Positions 8,855 through 16,557 of a stretch of DNA of 64,000 bases are shown piece after piece. Within the stretch, counting starts at the first letter, position 1, and each line of letters opens with the position of its first letter. The position numbers were made by a program, and so were the translations under genes. The notes beneath the pieces were generated by a model. The model ran no database searches, had not been told where the DNA came from, and saw only the letters and a program-made list of their open reading frames with translations. Location of the stretch: the NCBI RefSeq assembly GCF_000711225.1, contig NZ_JOMG01000005.1:406894-470893 (forward strand), in the 5' to 3' direction. This stretch comes from Pelobacter seleniigenes DSM 18267. GTDB taxonomy: Bacteria > Desulfobacterota > Desulfuromonadia > Desulfuromonadales > Geopsychrobacteraceae.

Positions 8855-10037
8855 CATGGAAATGCCAAAATTAAATCGTAAATTTGGGTTAGCATTGTCC
8901 GGGGGAGGATCTAGGGCTATCGCTTTTCACCTTGGTTGCATGCGAGCTTTACATGATCGTGGTTTGCTAGATCGGATTAGTGTCCTTTCAACGGTGTCAG
9001 GGGGAAGCGTAATAGGGGCTCTTTGGGCTTATTCGAATGACAGTTTCGAGGTTTTTGATGCTCGGATTCAGACCCTCCTTAGGGGGGGCTTGAGAAGAGG
9101 GATTCTGGGAGCTACTTTGTTTTCATCAGAAGCTCCATTGATTGTTGGGACAATATTAATTTCTGGTGTCCTTGCGACACTTGGAATTGTGACTAAGGTG
9201 ATTTGCTCGATCTTAAGTCTGGCTGGGATTTGTCCTGAACCACTGAAGAAGATCTCCAACTTTTTGCAAGCACCTCTCCCTAGATATGCTAGCCGCACAA
9301 CAGCATTTATCAGATGTTTAAATGCAAAATATTTTAAAGGACTTGCTCTTGATGATGTTAGACGCAAGAACTTGCAAGTGGTAATAAATGCGACAGAACT
9401 GAGTACGCAGACAGCCTATAGATATGGTTCTAAGGAAACGGGTTCGTGGCGTTTTGGTCTGCAACTCAAAAAGACATCAGTGGCTCATGCAGTCGCCGCA
9501 TCAGCTGCGTTTCCCGGGTTTCTGCCTGCAATAGACGAATGGCTGAAATTTGAAAAAAATGGAAAAGTAGCAAGAGCAAGAACCTTTATTTCTGATGGTG
9601 GGGTTTATGACAATATAGGCACCAGTTGCCTTTTGCCAGGAAGAGACTCTTCTTTCAGTACGAATGTTCACGACGTGAATTTCATTATTGCATGCGTAGC
9701 AGGCCAGGGATTGCCAAATGCTTCCTCTCGCCCATATTTTTGGGGGACTCGTATGCTTGCAACTGTAGAGACGATCCATCGTCGCACACATTCGATGACT
9801 TTTGATCTGCTTCACAAGCTAAAAGAAAAAGGGGATATTGAAGGATTCTTACTGCCTTATCTTGGTCAAAATGACAAAAGCTTACCTTGCCCTCCAGTAG
9901 ACCTTGTCCCTCGCGAAGAAACGTTCGATTATCCGACCAATTTTGACCCAATGCCTGAAAAGGACATAGTCGCAATATCACGGCGGGGTGAACAGCTTAC
10001 ACGCAATTTAATAGAAACATATCATCCAGACCTTTAA
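8847..10037 (+). CDS. patatin-like phospholipase (CapV-like effector candidate)
   Basis: About 396 aa. The ATG at 8847 overlaps the end of the preceding gene, with GGAG upstream. It has the patatin oxyanion loop SGGGSRA (18–24), nucleophile Ser51 in STVSGGS and catalytic Asp250 in SDGGVYDN, so the Ser-Asp dyad is intact. A hydrophobic stretch at about residues 100–140 may associate with membrane. Patatins hydrolyse membrane phospholipids; CapV, a patatin effector of CBASS, kills infected cells when activated. Last position in a coupled operon with an MBL protein and an E2–E1–JAB protein makes it the likely effector. The activating signal is unknown because no CD-NTase is present. Confidence 0.9.
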   Translation: MNDMEMPKLNRKFGLALSGGGSRAIAFHLGCMRALHDRGLLDRISVLSTVSGGSVIGALWAYSNDSFEVFDARIQTLLRGGLRRGILGATLFSSEAPLIVGTILISGVLATLGIVTKVICSILSLAGICPEPLKKISNFLQAPLPRYASRTTAFIRCLNAKYFKGLALDDVRRKNLQVVINATELSTQTAYRYGSKETGSWRFGLQLKKTSVAHAVAASAAFPGFLPAIDEWLKFEKNGKVARARTFISDGGVYDNIGTSCLLPGRDSSFSTNVHDVNFIIACVAGQGLPNASSRPYFWGTRMLATVETIHRRTHSMTFDLLHKLKEKGDIEGFLLPYLGQNDKSLPCPPVDLVPREETFDYPTNFDPMPEKDIVAISRRGEQLTRNLIETYHPDL

Positions 10038-10062
10038 GCTTGGTTTGTTGCTTAGTGGAAGA

Positions 10063-10079
10063 CCCATCCATCTATCTCG
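10063..10079. repeat. right copy of imperfect inverted repeat bracketing the cassette
   Basis: Its reverse complement, CGAGATAGATGGATGGG, matches 5381–5397 at 15 of 17 positions. It lies 26 bp after the patatin stop and just before the transposase remnant, so it may mark the right boundary of the exchanged three-gene block. Confidence 0.5.
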
Positions 10080-10112
10080 CTGTTCAAAATCCTGGAGCTG
10101 TCTCTCTGGAGC

Positions 10113-10283
10113 CTACGCACCGAAAACTCGGCGCCCTGGGTCCCGGTGCTTCTGCACCCAGCCTTTCAGAACCCCGTGAGTGATCCCGAGGTTACGCTCA
10201 ACCTCGCGCACGCCGAGGCATTCTTCGACAACAATGCGAACGGCCTTGCGCTTAAAATCTGGATCGTAACTTCGCTTGCCCAT
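10113..10283 (-). pseudogene. IS3/IS911-type transposase OrfA remnant
   Basis: About 56 codons from an ATG at 10283 (GKRSYDPDFKRKAVRIVVEE…GITHGVLKGWVQKHRDP). This is the N-terminal helix-turn-helix of IS3-family OrfA (HTH_Tnp_1 type), normally about 90–110 residues and followed by OrfB. Here it runs into a stop shortly after the HTH, and no orfB follows. It is therefore a decayed insertion-sequence fragment, lying between the defence cassette and the Tn7-like module. No convincing IS ends were identified. Confidence 0.65.
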
Positions 10284-10340
10284 GAACACACCTCCTGTTC
10301 CCATTAGGGTAATTGGTGTGTCCGTTAAAGTGAAGATAGC

Positions 10341-10919
10341 TCACTGTTTCTCGGAGCTTTTTATCATTGCCATGTAGCTAAAAAAAGTTCTTCTCCCCAC
10401 CCCAATTGCGGAACAAACTTCGGCAGCTGTCTGACTAGAATTCTCGTAAATAATACGTGCCTGCTCGAGTTTTTTAGGATCAGTTCTTGGTCTACCACCA
10501 CTTTTTCCTCTTGCCTTGGCTGCGGCTCTTCCTGCTGCCGTTCTTTCGGCTTTCAGCTCCCTTTCCATCTGATTAATAGCTCCCATGATGGAGATGAAAG
10601 CTCTTCCTGTAGCAGTTGTCGTATTAATTTCTTCTCTTAAAGATTGAATGTTAATCTCCCGATCTTCCAATATTTTTATTATTTCCAAAAGGTGTATAAG
10701 CGATCGAGACATTCGGCTCAGCTCTGTAATGACCAAGATATCCCCAGGGCGAATATATTCCAAAAGCTTTCCCCATTCCGGGCGAATCTCCTTGACCCCA
10801 CTGATTTGATCACAAAATATTTTTTGGCACCCAGCCTCTCTTAGTTCATCCAACTGAGCATCAAGGTTCTGGCCGGTTGTACTTACCCTGGCATACCCGA
10901 CTTTGTAATTGCGATTCAT
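10341..10919 (-). CDS. tniR: serine resolvase (TniR-like)
   Basis: 192 aa from the ATG at 10919, preceded by GGAGAA; the frame extends further upstream but without such a signal. The N-terminal resolvase domain has catalytic Ser13 in GYARVST and conserved ITELSRMSRS and GAINQMERELKAERT segments. The short C-terminal DNA-binding domain begins at KSGGRP. Small serine resolvases resolve cointegrates made by replicative transposition at a res site. The gene is divergent from the tns genes and faces an AT-rich region that contains a good res core. In Tn5053/Tn402 elements this role is played by TniR. It is unusual beside a tnsA gene. Confidence 0.9.
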   Translation of the reverse strand: MNRNYKVGYARVSTTGQNLDAQLDELREAGCQKIFCDQISGVKEIRPEWGKLLEYIRPGDILVITELSRMSRSLIHLLEIIKILEDREINIQSLREEINTTTATGRAFISIMGAINQMERELKAERTAAGRAAAKARGKSGGRPRTDPKKLEQARIIYENSSQTAAEVCSAIGVGRRTFFSYMAMIKSSEKQ

Positions 10920-11073
10920 CGTGGTTCTCCATTTATCAGCCCTCCCGCTCATATCATATAAAAATAGTGCCATAACTTATGAATTTGTCGATTAATTGCA
11001 TTTACATTTTTGCATAAGTTTTTGCACTAATTTTTCCAAAAAACTGAATCACACTGAAAAGACTAGGGCCAAA

Positions 11074-11095
11074 TGCAAAAAGTATACTTTTCGCA
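11074..11095. other. predicted res site (crossover site I) of the serine resolvase
   Basis: A near-perfect 22-bp palindrome made of half-site TGCAAAAAGTA and its complement with one mismatch, centred on an AT step inside GTATAC. Size, symmetry and central dinucleotide fit a crossover site I for a small serine resolvase. It lies 155 bp from the resolvase start. Further TGCA-type half-sites (for example around 10970, 10999, 11011 and 11023) may be the accessory sites. The whole interval 10920–11396 is very AT-rich and otherwise has no gene; divergent promoters for tniR and tnsA are expected there. Confidence 0.55.
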
Positions 11096-11396
11096 CCAAA
11101 AAAAAATATTATTTTTTTTATACAACTTCAATTTTGCAAATATTTAAGTATTTATAAATATTTAGATTGTTTTGATAAAGATAATTAAAGAATTGAAGAA
11201 TTAAAGAAAAAGAATTTATAACTATAGCTTATTAAATAACAATTTAAGAAAAAAAGTAAACGCTTTAAGAATTACTATATTTAATTATTGCAATATTTAT
11301 TCCCTTGAAAAAAAAATTTGAAGTGATAATAAGTTCATTATGAAGATAGATACATGTATAGATGAGGTGTTATGTCTGATAGGGAGAAATATAACC

Positions 11397-12119
11397 ATGA
11401 ATAAAAATATTGAATCAAATAATTGTTCTTCAAAATCTTCTTTTTCCTTAATTGTCGATGGCAAATTTCCTAAACCGATCTGGATTCCAAAGTGGCGATA
11501 CGGCGGTGATAGGTATGATTTTGACAGCCCCAAGTTACATATGCCAGTTGTCACCACCACTCCACATGAACATTATCATTGTCTAGTACTTGAATGTGAT
11601 CCATTGGTGATCAGCTATTGTGTTTACCCACTTCATATATCAATTCGAGATATGGAAGGAAATGAAATAAGCTCCATGCCTGATGCCTGGGTTTTCATTG
11701 CGCCATCATTTGAACAGATTCGTGAGGTTAAGAAACAGAAAGAGGTCGAGAAGGCCAAAAAACAAATCGAGTCACAAAAATCCTGGTGCGATCGAGCCTT
11801 CATTGAACACAAAGTGATCGAAGTAGAAAGAGACCTTCCTGAATTACTTGTTAGCAATTGTGAACTAATTGTCCCTTATCTCAGTAACCCTTATCGGCCT
11901 GATATCCAGAAACAAGTAGTTGATTTAATAGACAAACATTTTGAAATCTCCCTTAGAGAGCTTCGATGTAATAGCAACATAAAAACACAGCAGCTTTACG
12001 ATGCTGCATTGCAGTTACTGTGCTCTGGTCGTCTTATAGCTGATTTACACCACCAACCATTTCCAGACCTGATACTTAGGAGGTGGACAAATGCCGAACC
12101 GCGCCAACCTCTCTGCTGA
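11397..12119 (+). CDS. tnsA: TnsA-like transposon endonuclease
   Basis: 240 aa from the ATG at 11397, which has AGGGAG about 10 bases upstream; the frame opens at 11340 without a comparable signal. The N-terminal part matches the TnsA endonuclease layout: E58 (TPHEHYHCLVLECDPLV), D96 (SSMPDAWVF) and K112 (REVKKQKE), in the order of the E–D–K catalytic triad of Tn7 TnsA, followed by a basic helical and winged-helix-like C-terminus. TnsA cuts the 5' transposon strands so that, with TnsB, the element moves by cut and paste. It overlaps tnsB by 29 bases. Confidence 0.8.
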   Translation: MNKNIESNNCSSKSSFSLIVDGKFPKPIWIPKWRYGGDRYDFDSPKLHMPVVTTTPHEHYHCLVLECDPLVISYCVYPLHISIRDMEGNEISSMPDAWVFIAPSFEQIREVKKQKEVEKAKKQIESQKSWCDRAFIEHKVIEVERDLPELLVSNCELIVPYLSNPYRPDIQKQVVDLIDKHFEISLRELRCNSNIKTQQLYDAALQLLCSGRLIADLHHQPFPDLILRRWTNAEPRQPLC

Positions 12120-13968
12120 GCAGAAGAACCATAGACTATGGCCTAACTTTGACCCAACTGAGCTTCCTGTAGCCAAGAGAGATAAATTTATTTGCAATAA
12201 AGCTAACATTGCCGCCTATTTGGATGAGACGGACCTTCCTGAAAATATCCGAAAGCTTCCACGTCAAGAAATTCATTCTCGGTTGAAGCGTTGCCTGACT
12301 TTACACTCGGATGGAAATATTTGGGGTTGGCGGGCCCTTGAACCTGGGATACGGATAAAACCCTATTGTCGTAAAAAGATAGTTGCCCCCATGGGTATTG
12401 GTAAGAAAGGGGGAAGGGCAGGGGCGCTCACTGCTTTATTCGAACGCTTTCCGGATATCTGGGAAACTGCGAAAAGTTCTTTTCTTGGCAAACTGGAGAA
12501 GGATAAAAAACTCAAGGTGAGAGAGGCAATTAGTGATATCCATCAGACAATGTTGCGCCTCTGCAAACAAAAGTTGATTGATGAACGCATTGCCCGAGGA
12601 GAATCGACGGAAGAAGCCACGCAGAATTATGTCCTAGAGTATCCCTTTAATACCGAAACCCGTGGATTGCGTTCGCTGCAGAAACGTCTGAACTGCTTGT
12701 ATGACAGCCATCCCCAATCAGCAATACGAGCCCGCCATGGAGCTGATGCAGCCAGGAAATATTCAGCAGAGCAGCCGAAAGAAAGGGATGATGAAAGCAT
12801 ATTGCGGCCTTATCAGCGGGTTGAGCTTGATGCGCATTCTATCGATGCCAACTTTTGGCTCCCAGAGGATCCTGATTTGCGGTTCGGAGGGCGAGAGAAT
12901 TTCATTGTAAGGCCATGGCTATTGGCCCTGATAGAAGCTATGAGTCAAGCAGTACTGGCATATTTGATCGTGATTTCTAGGGAGGTCAATCATTGGGATG
13001 TGCTACGAGTCCTTAAACGTGCATTAGTTCCATGGCAACCAATGCAGTTGACTGTTCCGGGGTTGAGGTATGATGCTGGTTCAGGTCTGCCGTCCGGTGT
13101 GATAAAAGGGTGTGAATACGCCGTTTGGGACAGTCTGTTGCTTGACAATGCCCTGGCCCATTTAGCATTCGATGTAAGAAATGCTGTAAAAAAGGTCATG
13201 AATGGTACAATTAATGACGGCCCGGGACGCAGTCCCTATCGTCGACCTCATGTCGAAGGTTTTTTTGATAATTTAGAAGAACATGGATTCCACCGTCTTC
13301 CAAACACAGTTGGAAGTGGCCCGAACGACCCCCGTCGCGAAAATGCTGCTGAGGCTGCAAAGACTTACCAAATTGGTCACCAGGATCTCGTTGAACTAAC
13401 AGATGTACTTATCGCCAATTACAACGCAAATTCTCACCGAAAGCCCGGCGGCAAGTCACCATTAGACATACTACGTCTTTATACGCAGACTGAACACATC
13501 CGCATTTTAGAAGATCAACGGAAACTTATTGAATTCAACCCTAGATTTGAAGTGACGATTCGTTCAAATCGAAAAGAAGGACGACGTCCATACGTAAACC
13601 TTTTATATTTACGGTACTCTAGTCATGCGTTGATCTACTCACTATCTGGAAAAAAAGCTGTAATGAGGCCAGATCCAGATGGTATGCATACTAGTGAAAT
13701 TTTTCTAAAGGATTCGGGAAGGAACCTTGGAATAGTCAGAGTAAAAGATGCTCGCTGGAATTATCCACATACTATTGAGCAACGAAAATTATACTTCAAC
13801 AAGGGACTTGTTGACATAAAAAACACTAGTATCTCGGACTTTTGTGAAGGAGTAAAGGGAAGATTAACTCAAAAATCCTCGAATCGAAGAATTGATACAA
13901 CAATCAAGACTCCGAATCACAATGACAACTTAAAGCGTTCACCAGATCGGAGGACTTTCGAACTATGA
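12091..13968 (+). CDS. tnsB: DDE transposase TnsB/TniA
   Basis: 625 aa, typical for TnsB/TniA. An N-terminal DNA-binding region precedes an rve-type integrase core with D247 (RVELDAHSI), D352 (SLLLDNALAH) and E389 (RPHVEGFFDNLE). The last two are 37 residues apart, the expected DDE arrangement. The Mu-type beta-barrel follows at about 490–580. The Lys/Arg-rich C-terminal tail is the region that contacts TnsC in related elements. It cuts and joins the 3' transposon ends. The start has AGGAGG upstream (about 12078), and the stop overlaps tnsC by 4 bases. Confidence 0.93.
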   Translation: MPNRANLSAEQKNHRLWPNFDPTELPVAKRDKFICNKANIAAYLDETDLPENIRKLPRQEIHSRLKRCLTLHSDGNIWGWRALEPGIRIKPYCRKKIVAPMGIGKKGGRAGALTALFERFPDIWETAKSSFLGKLEKDKKLKVREAISDIHQTMLRLCKQKLIDERIARGESTEEATQNYVLEYPFNTETRGLRSLQKRLNCLYDSHPQSAIRARHGADAARKYSAEQPKERDDESILRPYQRVELDAHSIDANFWLPEDPDLRFGGRENFIVRPWLLALIEAMSQAVLAYLIVISREVNHWDVLRVLKRALVPWQPMQLTVPGLRYDAGSGLPSGVIKGCEYAVWDSLLLDNALAHLAFDVRNAVKKVMNGTINDGPGRSPYRRPHVEGFFDNLEEHGFHRLPNTVGSGPNDPRRENAAEAAKTYQIGHQDLVELTDVLIANYNANSHRKPGGKSPLDILRLYTQTEHIRILEDQRKLIEFNPRFEVTIRSNRKEGRRPYVNLLYLRYSSHALIYSLSGKKAVMRPDPDGMHTSEIFLKDSGRNLGIVRVKDARWNYPHTIEQRKLYFNKGLVDIKNTSISDFCEGVKGRLTQKSSNRRIDTTIKTPNHNDNLKRSPDRRTFEL

Positions 13969-14945
13969 ACGCAGGTATTTCAATTCCACACATCCCGCCT
14001 GGGACTCATCCCGTTGAACGGAATCAAGTTTTACTTTTAACACCTGCAATCAATGGGTTACTGAACACCCTTAAAATTTGGCTTGAGGGGCGTCTTCCAG
14101 GCGGTTTGATTTACGGAGTGCCTAGGGTTGGCAAGACCAGAGCCATAAGGTATCTCATCAGGGAAAACGAACTGTACTCCGAGTTCGTTCCTTATATCAG
14201 CGTCACAATGAGGAAAATTGAACCATCTACACCAAGGGCCTTCTGGGCTCACCTAGCAAGTCAACTTAAATATCCCATTGAGAAAGGGACAACCCAAAAT
14301 TTGTGGGAACGTGTTTATCTTAAATTGACTGAAACAGCTCTAAACGATAATAAAGATGGACTTGTCTTGTTTATCAATGATGCCCAAAAATTAACTGAGC
14401 ATCAGTATGAATTACTTCATGACCTACATAATATTTTAGATGATCAAAATATTTATGCCTGCTTTGTCCTAGTTGGTCAGACCCAACTATTAAATATTCG
14501 TAACGGATTTAAAGCTGTTGGCATGTCTGAAATAGTTGGGCGCTTTATGTCTGTAGATTATTGCATGCGCGGGATTACGAATCTTGAGGAATTAAGTTTT
14601 GTACTAGAAGGTTATGACGAGAACTCTGAGTTTCCGAAAGAGAGTAAATGCTCATATTCACAGTATTTCTTTCCTGAAATCTACCAATGTGGATGGAGAC
14701 TGGCCAATGAAGCATCAATCCTTTGGCAAGCATTCGAAAGAGTTCACCAAGAAAGTCGCATGGCTTGCAAACTGGAAATTCCACTACAATATGTTGTTCA
14801 TGCCATAAATTATGGGTTGTGCCGTAATTCTTGCAGGGATTCTTCCTTTCCAGGGTTTTCCCTGGCATTGTGGAAACAGGCCATCCTTAATGCAGGATAT
14901 GCGAGTGCCGGAAGCTTTTTAATTGCCCCTGAAGAAGTAGGGTAG
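13965..14945 (+). CDS. tnsC: AAA+ ATPase TnsC/TniB
   Basis: 326 aa, in the TniB size range. Walker A is GVPRVGKT (51–58), and a Walker B-like strand LVLFINDAQKL is followed by an AAA+ core, VLVGQTQLL. TnsC/TniB forms ATP-dependent filaments on target DNA and links the TniQ/TnsD target selector to the transposase. The ATGA overlap with tnsB indicates coupled translation. Base composition is AT-rich like the rest of the module and unlike the chromosome to the right. Confidence 0.92.
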   Translation: MNAGISIPHIPPGTHPVERNQVLLLTPAINGLLNTLKIWLEGRLPGGLIYGVPRVGKTRAIRYLIRENELYSEFVPYISVTMRKIEPSTPRAFWAHLASQLKYPIEKGTTQNLWERVYLKLTETALNDNKDGLVLFINDAQKLTEHQYELLHDLHNILDDQNIYACFVLVGQTQLLNIRNGFKAVGMSEIVGRFMSVDYCMRGITNLEELSFVLEGYDENSEFPKESKCSYSQYFFPEIYQCGWRLANEASILWQAFERVHQESRMACKLEIPLQYVVHAINYGLCRNSCRDSSFPGFSLALWKQAILNAGYASAGSFLIAPEEVG

Positions 14946-14951
14946 GTGGTA

Positions 14952-16283
14952 ATGATAAAAGGATACAACTGGTTTTCAGAATTGGTATATCCTTTCGAGT
15001 CTCAGTGGTCACTCCTGCATAAGTTTGCCGGCTGGAATGCATTAAATTTGGCCCAATTAAACGTTGCCATCGGGAAAACAAAGTACCCCAATCATAATAA
15101 AAACTTGTCAACAAGCTATTTCTTAGATCCTAAATCATTTTCAGAAAAGACAAACCTACATATTAAATATACAGAGGACAGTATATGTAATAAATATGTG
15201 CCATGGAATTGTGAAAAATTATTAATTTCCTCGGATTTTCGTTATTGTCAATCTTGCATTTCGTTAGGGTATCATAGTGTTTTCCACCAGTTAAAAATTT
15301 TGAAAAAATGCCCGATTCATGGAAACGATTTAATGGAACACTGCCACTATTGTGGTGTTAAAATTCCAATTACAATAAGTAGTAAGGCTATTAAATATCC
15401 TTATTCATGCCCATCATGTCAAAAACCTTTTTTTAATTTAAGTATGCCAGGAATCGTTAATCCCTTAACTTGTAATGACCTTAAAAAAATCGAATCATTA
15501 TCAAAAATAATTATAAACACTCTAGATTATTTAGAAAATTCTACATTGATATGGAAAACAAGACCCAACTTTGAACAAATTGCCGGCTTGTTATATTTAT
15601 TCTTTAAATCAAAAGATCATAATACATATAAATTCTATGTCCATAATTTTAGAAAACCTATATACGTTGAAGTTTATGATGTTTTTAAAGAAACAGAAAA
15701 TATTTTTGACAACGTTGATATTTATGTGTATTTAAATAAAATCTTAGAAGAGTTTTTATTAAAAAAACATAAACCTTGTCTTGATTATTGCATCAAAGTT
15801 TTGGGAAGTCTGTATGTTGATGAAAATTTCAATATCCAGCTTGGGTGCATTATTGCGCATTCATTTTTGATGTGGGAAGTATATTGGGAGAAAGTTCAGT
15901 CTATTTCGGGGCTGTGCAGATCACCTGAAGACATAAATTGGGATAAATCTAAATCGATTAGTCGAATCGCTACAAGGAGCATATTCGCTGCCGAATGTCT
16001 TGATAGTTTTTGGTTTTTTTTAAATGAAGCGGACAAAATGAATCGCGAAAAAGTATTTTTTTTACAAACAACTTATGGAGAAGGGTCGGATCCAGGTCTA
16101 TTGAATTGGGTTGTTATTAAAAATCATCATCAGGAATCTGTGACAGAGGAATTATTCTTTTGGCGTAGGAAGCCCTACCCAAATAAAGAATTCAAGTTTT
16201 CCCAGAAGCACTTGGATAACGTGTTTCAATCCTGCAACCGAATCGCCATGGAGAAATATGAAAAGAGGTGGCACAAGGAGTAA
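14952..16283 (+). CDS. tniQ: TniQ/TnsD-family target-selection protein
   Basis: About 443 aa; the ATG at 14952 has AGGG upstream, and a GTG at 14946 is possible. The N-terminus has the TniQ hallmark (ELVYPFESQWSLLHKFAGWN). A zinc-finger block follows (CQSCISLGYHSVFHQLKILKKCPIHG, then HCHYCG and CPSCQ), and after that a long AT-rich helical region with no domain I can name. TniQ/TnsD proteins pick the insertion site and recruit TnsC. The gene ends about 120 bp before a dif-like site, so it may direct insertion next to dif (inference). It has very low GC, typical of a mobile element. Confidence 0.88.
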   Translation: MIKGYNWFSELVYPFESQWSLLHKFAGWNALNLAQLNVAIGKTKYPNHNKNLSTSYFLDPKSFSEKTNLHIKYTEDSICNKYVPWNCEKLLISSDFRYCQSCISLGYHSVFHQLKILKKCPIHGNDLMEHCHYCGVKIPITISSKAIKYPYSCPSCQKPFFNLSMPGIVNPLTCNDLKKIESLSKIIINTLDYLENSTLIWKTRPNFEQIAGLLYLFFKSKDHNTYKFYVHNFRKPIYVEVYDVFKETENIFDNVDIYVYLNKILEEFLLKKHKPCLDYCIKVLGSLYVDENFNIQLGCIIAHSFLMWEVYWEKVQSISGLCRSPEDINWDKSKSISRIATRSIFAAECLDSFWFFLNEADKMNREKVFFLQTTYGEGSDPGLLNWVVIKNHHQESVTEELFFWRRKPYPNKEFKFSQKHLDNVFQSCNRIAMEKYEKRWHKE

Positions 16284-16401
16284 TCGTCATAACCATTCTT
16301 TCAATTTCTAATCCTGTCATAATATTTTCTTACAATTTGTAATAAACTTTATTTCGTCGGCCGGTCATGAGCAGACCCCACCGGGAAGCGACCGATATCT
16401 A

Positions 16402-16429
16402 ACGTCGCATAATATATATTATGTAAACT
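16402..16429. other. chromosomal dif site (XerC/XerD recombination site), predicted
   Basis: A 28-bp 11-6-11 site: arm ACGTCGCATAA, centre TATATA, arm TTATGTAAACT. Against the E. coli dif arms GGTGCGCATAA and TTATGTTAAAT with centre TGTATA it keeps the CGCATAA and TTATGT cores. A perfect 16-bp palindrome spans 16408–16423. XerC/XerD resolve chromosome dimers here during division, with FtsK. Genes left of the site mostly point right and those from 16.5 to 31.7 kb point left, as expected for a replication terminus. The interval 16284–16557 otherwise contains no gene and probably includes one end of the Tn7-like element. Confidence 0.8.
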
Positions 16430-16557
16430 AAAATATATTTCCCTACTGAGTTGAATAAAGAACAACATCCCTGGGCGGCTGTTGATCTGGTTCGCTCTGC
16501 TCTGTCCGCTGCCGGACGGCCATGGAAAATCAGGCGACCTCGATCACAGAACAACGA

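Noticed and set aside
1..10283. CD-NTase gene that would make the cassette an ordinary type II CBASS
   Set aside because: No protein in the island shows the GS-x-DxD nucleotidyltransferase motif; the unknown 327-aa protein does not resemble one.
10341..16283. CRISPR-associated transposon (CAST)
   Set aside because: No cas gene or CRISPR array is visible in the window, and tniQ is a full-size zinc-finger protein in a plain Tn7/Tn5053-like order.
16284..16557. tRNA or glmS-type attachment site for the Tn7-like element
   Set aside because: No tRNA cloverleaf or glmS 3' end is visible next to the element; the only notable site is the dif-like sequence.
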